Positions 59,845-64,000 of a stretch of 64,000 nucleotides of DNA are shown one piece after another. This DNA is from Streptomyces erythrochromogenes (GTDB taxonomy: Bacteria; Actinomycetota; Actinomycetes; Streptomycetales; Streptomycetaceae). The position numbers were made by a program, and so were the translations under genes. The stretch is taken from NCBI RefSeq assembly GCF_036170895.1, contig NZ_CP108036.1, forward strand, positions 2,976,001 through 3,040,000, read 5' to 3'. Each line of letters starts with the position of its first letter. The stretch's first letter is position 1. The notes under the pieces were generated by a model that had not been told where the DNA came from, made no database searches, and worked only from the letters and a program-made list of their open reading frames with translations.

Positions 59845-62226
59845 GTGACCATCGCGCCTTCCGCACCGCGCGCCGAGTCCGTTTCTGGCGACAACACCGA
59901 GGGCCCGGGGGCCACGCTGCTGCGTACCCTCACCGAACTTACGGCGGACCTCCCCGACACCGACCCCGGCCGCGTCGCTGCCGCCGCGCTCCGCGGCCGC
60001 AGCTCCGCCGCCGACGAGGCCGAACTGCGCGGGCTGGCCACCGAGTCCGCCGCCGGGCTCATCTCCGAGGACCCCGCGTACTCGAAGCTCGCCGCCCGCC
60101 TGCTGACGCTGGCCGTGCGCGACGAGGCCGCGAGCCAGGGCTCCACCTCGTTCTCCGCCTCCGTCGAGGTCGGCCACCGCGAGGGCCTCATCGCCGACCG
60201 CACCGCCGAGTTCGTGCGCACGCACGCGAGCCGCCTGGACGCGCTGGTCGAGCACACCCTCGCCGAGGGCGCCGACGACCGCTTCGGCTTCTTCGGCCTG
60301 CGCACCCTGCACAGCCGCTACCTGCTGCGCCACCCGATCACCCGTCAGGTCATCGAGACCCCGCAGTTCTTCATGCTGCGCGTGGCCTGCGGCCTCGCCG
60401 CGGACGAGAGCGTCCAGGCCGTCGAGGAGGTGGCCTCGCTGTACCGGCTGATGAGCCGCCTCGACTACCTGCCCTCCTCCCCCACGCTCTTCAACTCCGG
60501 CACCCGGCACCCGCAGATGTCCTCCTGCTACCTGCTGGACTCCCCGCTGGACGAGCTCGACTCGATCTACGACCGCTACCACCAGGTCGCGCGCCTGTCG
60601 AAGCACGCGGGCGGCATCGGCCTGTCGTACTCCCGCATCCGCGCCCGCGGTTCGCTGATCCGCGGCACCAACGGCCACTCCAACGGCATCGTGCCGTTCC
60701 TGAAGACGCTCGACGCCTCCGTCGCCGCCGTGAACCAGGGCGGCCGCCGCAAGGGCGCCGCCGCGGTCTACCTGGAGACCTGGCACGCGGACATCGAGGA
60801 GTTCCTGGAGCTCCGCGACAACACCGGTGAGGACCAGCGCCGCACCCACAACCTGAACCTCGCCCACTGGGTGCCGGACGAGTTCATGCGCCGCGTGAAC
60901 GCCGACGCCGAGTGGTCGCTGTTCTCCCCGGCCGACGTGCCCGAGCTGGTCGACCTGTGGGGCGACGAGTTCGACGCCGCCTACCGCAAGGCCGAGGCCG
61001 ACGGACTGGCCCGCAAGACCATGCCGGCCCGCGACCTGTACGGCCGGATGATGCGCACCCTCGCGCAGACCGGCCAGGGCTGGATGACCTTCAAGGACGC
61101 CTCCAACCGCACGGCGAACCAGACCGCCGAGCCGGGCACCGTCGTCCACTCCTCGAACCTGTGCACCGAGATCATCGAGGTCACCAACGACGGCGAGACG
61201 GCCGTCTGCAACCTCGGCTCGGTCAACCTCGGCGCCTTCGTCGTGGACGGCGAGATCGACTGGGAGCGGATCGACGAGACCGTCCGCACCGCCGTCACCT
61301 TCCTCGACCGCGTCGTGGACATCAACTTCTACCCGACCGAGCAGGCCGGCCGCTCCAACGCCCGCTGGCGCCCGGTCGGCCTGGGCGCGATGGGCCTCCA
61401 GGACGTCTTCTTCAAGCTGAAGCTGCCCTTCGACTCCCCCGAGGCGAAGGCCCTGTCGACCAAGCTCTCCGAGCGCATCATGCTGGCCGCGTACGAGGCC
61501 TCCTGCGACCTGGCCGAGCGCAGCGGCCCGCTGCCGGCCTGGGAGCAGACCCGCACCGCGCGCGGCGTCCTGCACCCGGACCACTACGACGTCGAGCTGA
61601 ACTGGCCGGAGCGCTGGGACGCGCTGCGCGCCCGCGTCGCCGAGACCGGCATGCGCAACTCCCTGCTCCTCGCCATCGCCCCGACGGCGACCATCGCCTC
61701 GATCGCCGGCGTGTACGAGTGCATCGAGCCGCAGGTCTCCAACCTGTTCAAGCGCGAGACCCTGTCGGGCGAGTTCCTCCAGGTGAACGGCTACCTGGTG
61801 GAGGAGCTCAAGCAGCTCGGCGTGTGGGACGCCCAGACCCGTGAGGCGCTGCGCGACTCCTCCGGCTCGGTCCAGGGCTTCGGCTGGATCCCGGCCGAGG
61901 TCCGCGAGCTGTACCGCACGGCGTGGGAGATCCCGCAGCGCGGCCTGATCGACATGGCGGCGGCCCGTACGCCGTTCCTGGACCAGTCGCAGTCGCTGAA
62001 CCTGTTCCTGGAGACGCCCACCATCGGCAAGCTCAGCTCGATGTACGCGTACGCCTGGAAGCAGGGCCTGAAGACCACGTACTACCTGCGTTCGCGCCCG
62101 GCGACGAAGATCGCCCGCGCCGCGCAGGCCGCCACCGCCGCTCCGGTGGCGCTCCCGCAGGCCGTCGACGCCGATGCCCTGGCCTGCTCCCTTGAGAACC
62201 CCGAGTCCTGCGAGGCCTGCCAGTAA
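59845..62226 (+). CDS. nrdA: Class Ia ribonucleotide reductase alpha subunit
   Basis: A 793-residue NrdA-type large subunit. The N-LC-E active site is HSSNLCTEIIEV near 440, another redox Cys is in QMSSCYLLDSP near 230, and the C-terminal shuttle pair is CEAC at the very end. GTG 59845 has GGGAGAG upstream; the longer frame to 59722 lies in the riboswitch platform. It reduces ribonucleotides with NrdB, whose ATG overlaps its stop as TAATG. Confidence 0.95.
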   Translation: MTIAPSAPRAESVSGDNTEGPGATLLRTLTELTADLPDTDPGRVAAAALRGRSSAADEAELRGLATESAAGLISEDPAYSKLAARLLTLAVRDEAASQGSTSFSASVEVGHREGLIADRTAEFVRTHASRLDALVEHTLAEGADDRFGFFGLRTLHSRYLLRHPITRQVIETPQFFMLRVACGLAADESVQAVEEVASLYRLMSRLDYLPSSPTLFNSGTRHPQMSSCYLLDSPLDELDSIYDRYHQVARLSKHAGGIGLSYSRIRARGSLIRGTNGHSNGIVPFLKTLDASVAAVNQGGRRKGAAAVYLETWHADIEEFLELRDNTGEDQRRTHNLNLAHWVPDEFMRRVNADAEWSLFSPADVPELVDLWGDEFDAAYRKAEADGLARKTMPARDLYGRMMRTLAQTGQGWMTFKDASNRTANQTAEPGTVVHSSNLCTEIIEVTNDGETAVCNLGSVNLGAFVVDGEIDWERIDETVRTAVTFLDRVVDINFYPTEQAGRSNARWRPVGLGAMGLQDVFFKLKLPFDSPEAKALSTKLSERIMLAAYEASCDLAERSGPLPAWEQTRTARGVLHPDHYDVELNWPERWDALRARVAETGMRNSLLLAIAPTATIASIAGVYECIEPQVSNLFKRETLSGEFLQVNGYLVEELKQLGVWDAQTREALRDSSGSVQGFGWIPAEVRELYRTAWEIPQRGLIDMAAARTPFLDQSQSLNLFLETPTIGKLSSMYAYAWKQGLKTTYYLRSRPATKIARAAQAATAAPVALPQAVDADALACSLENPESCEACQ

Positions 62227-63242
62227 TGAGCTCCACCGACAACAAGAACCTCCTGGACCCGGGCTTCGAGCTCACGCTCCGCCCCATGCGCTACCCGGAC
62301 TTCTACGAGCGCTACCGGGACGCGATCAAGAACACGTGGACGGTGGAGGAGGTCGACCTCCACTCGGACGTCGCGGACCTCGCGAAGCTGACGCCCGCCG
62401 AGCAGCACATGATCGGCCGCCTGGTCGCGTTCTTCGCGACCGGCGACTCGATCGTCTCGAACAACCTGGTGCTGACGCTCTACAAGCACATCAACTCCCC
62501 GGAGGCGCGCCTGTACCTGTCGCGCCAGCTGTTCGAGGAGGCCGTGCACGTCCAGTTCTATCTGACGCTGCTCGACACCTACCTGCCCGACCCGGACGAC
62601 CGCGCGGCCGCCTTCGACGCGGTCGAGGAGATCCCCTCCATCCGCGAGAAGGCGCAGTTCTGCTTCAAGTGGATGGACTCGGTCGAGAAGATCGAGCGCC
62701 TGGAGACGGCCGCCGACCGCCGCCGCTTCCTGCTGAACCTGATCTGCTTCGCGGCGTGCATCGAGGGCCTGTTCTTCTACGGCGCCTTCGCGTACGTGTA
62801 CTGGTTCCGCTCGCGCGGCCTGCTGCACGGCCTGGCCACCGGCACCAACTGGGTGTTCCGTGACGAGACCATGCACATGAACTTCGCCTTCGAGGTCGTG
62901 GACACGGTCCGCAAGGAGGAGCCCGAGCTCTTCGACGACGCCCTCCAGCAGCAGGTCACCGACATGCTGAAGGAAGCCGTGGAGGCGGAGCTGCAGTTCG
63001 GCCGCGACCTGTGCGGCGACGGCCTGCCGGGCATGAACACCGAGTCGATGCGCGAGTACCTGGAGTGCGTCGCGGACCAGCGCCTGGTCCGTCTCGGCTT
63101 CCCGCCGGTGTACGGCTCGCAGAACCCGTTCTCCTTCATGGAGCTGCAGGGTGTCCAGGAGCTGACGAACTTCTTCGAGCGCCGTCCGTCGGCCTACCAG
63201 GTCGCGGTCGAGGGCACGGTCGACCTGGACGAGGACTTCTAG
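62226..63242 (+). CDS. nrdB: Class Ia ribonucleotide reductase beta subunit
   Basis: A 338-residue R2 protein. Metal ligands and radical Tyr are visible in FEEAVHVQFYLTLL (Glu, His, then Tyr four residues on) and in DETMHMNFAFEVV. It stores the tyrosyl radical for NrdA. Translationally coupled to nrdA; a hairpin follows. Its regulation depends on the riboswitch upstream of nrdA. Confidence 0.95.
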   Translation: MSSTDNKNLLDPGFELTLRPMRYPDFYERYRDAIKNTWTVEEVDLHSDVADLAKLTPAEQHMIGRLVAFFATGDSIVSNNLVLTLYKHINSPEARLYLSRQLFEEAVHVQFYLTLLDTYLPDPDDRAAAFDAVEEIPSIREKAQFCFKWMDSVEKIERLETAADRRRFLLNLICFAACIEGLFFYGAFAYVYWFRSRGLLHGLATGTNWVFRDETMHMNFAFEVVDTVRKEEPELFDDALQQQVTDMLKEAVEAELQFGRDLCGDGLPGMNTESMREYLECVADQRLVRLGFPPVYGSQNPFSFMELQGVQELTNFFERRPSAYQVAVEGTVDLDEDF

Positions 63243-63259
63243 TCCCGCAGGTGCACCGA

Positions 63260-63292
63260 GAGCCGGGACGCGAGGTGATCGCGTCCCGGCTC
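63260..63292 (+). terminator. Terminator after nrdB
   Basis: 14-bp stem GAGCCGGGACGCGA with a five-base loop, 18 bases past the stop. Confidence 0.88.
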
Positions 63293-63341
63293 TTCGCGTT
63301 CCGGGGCGGTGGGGACGCCTGCGGGAGGGCGTCGGCGGGGC

Positions 63342-63566
63342 TCAGTGGGCGAGGCGCCCGCGGCGCCAGGCAGCGGACCGCGGGCCGTGCCGGCGCGGGG
63401 TGGGCGGCATGCCGCCCGCCTTCTGCCGCGGCAGCCACACGAGCCGGGTCCGGGCGGCCCGCAGCTGCCGGTCGATGCGCCGCTCGCGCAGGGCCCCGTA
63501 GAGGGCGGGGGCGAGCAGCAGGGTGGCGACGGCGAGGACGGCGAGGTAGCTCAGGAACGTGTTCAT
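63342..63566 (-). CDS. Small single-pass membrane protein, 74 aa
   Basis: A 74-residue protein starting MNTFLSYLAVLAVATLLLAP, one membrane helix, then a strongly basic cytoplasmic tail rich in Arg. Function unknown. GTGGAG is only a few bases before ATG 63566. It lies on the opposite strand between nrdB and the regulator gene. Confidence 0.7.
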   Translation of the reverse strand: MNTFLSYLAVLAVATLLLAPALYGALRERRIDRQLRAARTRLVWLPRQKAGGMPPTPRRHGPRSAAWRRGRLAH

Positions 63567-63602
63567 GTCTCCACTGTCTCTCCGTCCGCGCAACCCCGCG
63601 AG

Positions 63603-63616
63603 TGGCAGGACTGCCA
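63603..63616. promoter_or_regulatory. Short palindrome before the AraC-type gene
   Basis: TGGCAGGACTGCCA is a perfect palindrome around GA. A further CTGCCA follows at about 63632. They lie 15-45 bases before the ATG at 63648, suggesting autoregulation. Confidence 0.5.
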
Positions 63617-63647
63617 TGAAAGAGTGAATTACTGCCACACTGGATCC

Positions 63648-64000
63648 ATGCTGAACAACGTGGCCGTGGCCCTCCTCGACGAAGTCGCCCCCTTCGAGTT
63701 CGGGATCTTCTGCGAGGTCTTCGGGATCGACCGCAGCGACCACGGGCTGCCGGTCTACGACTACGCGGTGTGCGCGGCGGAGGACGGCCCCCTGACCATG
63801 TCGGGGACCGGTTTCGCGTTCGCCCCCGCCCACGGGCCGGAGCGGCTGGAGAGCGCCGACCTGATCTGCGTGCCCGCCTTCCGCAACGCCTCCGAGCGCA
63901 CCTACCCGGAGCCGCTCCTGGCCGCGCTGCGCCGCGGCGTGGAGCGCGGCGCGCGGGTGCTCAGCGTGTGCAGCGGGGCGTACGTGCTGGGGGCTGCCGG
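63648..64000 (+). CDS. nrdS: GATase1/AraC-type regulator (NrdS-like), 3' truncated by window end
   Basis: The first 117 residues are visible: MLNNVAVALLDEVAPFEFGI starts a DJ-1/PfpI-type GATase1 domain, with the nucleophile-elbow region VLSVCSGAYVLGAA at the window edge. Such domains are followed by an AraC helix-turn-helix. Downstream of nrdAB in Streptomyces lies nrdS, an AraC-like gene, which supports the symbol. Codon use stays typical to base 64000. No ribosome site; a leaderless start is possible. Confidence 0.82.
   Translation, partial: MLNNVAVALLDEVAPFEFGIFCEVFGIDRSDHGLPVYDYAVCAAEDGPLTMSGTGFAFAPAHGPERLESADLICVPAFRNASERTYPEPLLAALRRGVERGARVLSVCSGAYVLGAA

Overview
This is a high-GC actinobacterial chromosome segment, almost certainly from a Streptomyces. 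The signs are strong G/C bias at third codon positions, frequent GTG and TTG starts, a WhiB-family protein, a nickel superoxide dismutase with its own protease, snapalysin beside a LysR regulator, the DasR/das chitosaccharide regulon, and a B12-riboswitch-controlled class Ia ribonucleotide reductase. From memory, the core gene order (kgd, sodN/sodX, amino-acid ABC transporter, malic enzyme, ushX-sigH, wblE, sensor kinase, nagB, das genes, nrdAB) runs parallel to the SCO5281-SCO5225 part of S. coelicolor, with accessory insertions. No tRNA, rRNA, CRISPR array, phage or transposase gene was seen.

Region by region. 1-2223: the 3' two thirds of the 2-oxoglutarate dehydrogenase E1 gene and its terminator. 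2224-3780: gene-poor DNA with a large imperfect inverted repeat around one small unknown gene. 3781-17220: the accessory centrepiece, seven minus-strand genes. They are a FxSxx-COOH peptide (fxsA), its radical SAM maturase (fxsB), a HExxH-type peptide hydroxylase, a TIR/NB-ARC/TPR protein (fxsT), and a vWA protein, a MoxR AAA ATPase and a trypsin-like/VMAP protein. Together they look like a vWA-MoxR-VMAP conflict system joined to a RiPP pathway. The peptide gene is separated from its maturase by about 770 bp of tandem repeats and palindromes.

17355-31616: a small acidic protein, sodN/sodX, a CGNR regulator, a methyltransferase, an amino-acid ABC transporter, malic enzyme, a quinone-reductase-like enzyme, a small HTH/ClpN pair behind a probable leaderless promoter, a PadR/DUF4097 pair, and a LysR/snapalysin pair. 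31660-39215: a DHFR-like reductase, GNAT, a family 2B encapsulin with a polyprenyl synthase as likely cargo, an NsrR/flavohaemoglobin nitric-oxide module with two matching operators, an amidase and a PLP enzyme. 39272-46543: a cation/proton antiporter with a UBP zinc finger, an anti-sigma/sigma pair (ushX-sigH type), a diacylglycerol-kinase-family protein, wblE and a PdtaS-like histidine kinase.

46900-64000: a TetR/SDR pair, an M8-like metalloprotease, then the aminosugar module: nagB, a GH3 N-acetylglucosaminidase, dasCBA and dasR, with DasR-type (dre) sites before nagB and dasA. After that come cstA/ybdD, a GNAT, and nrdAB behind putative NrdR boxes and a cobalamin riboswitch. The window ends inside a GATase1/AraC-type regulator (nrdS-like).
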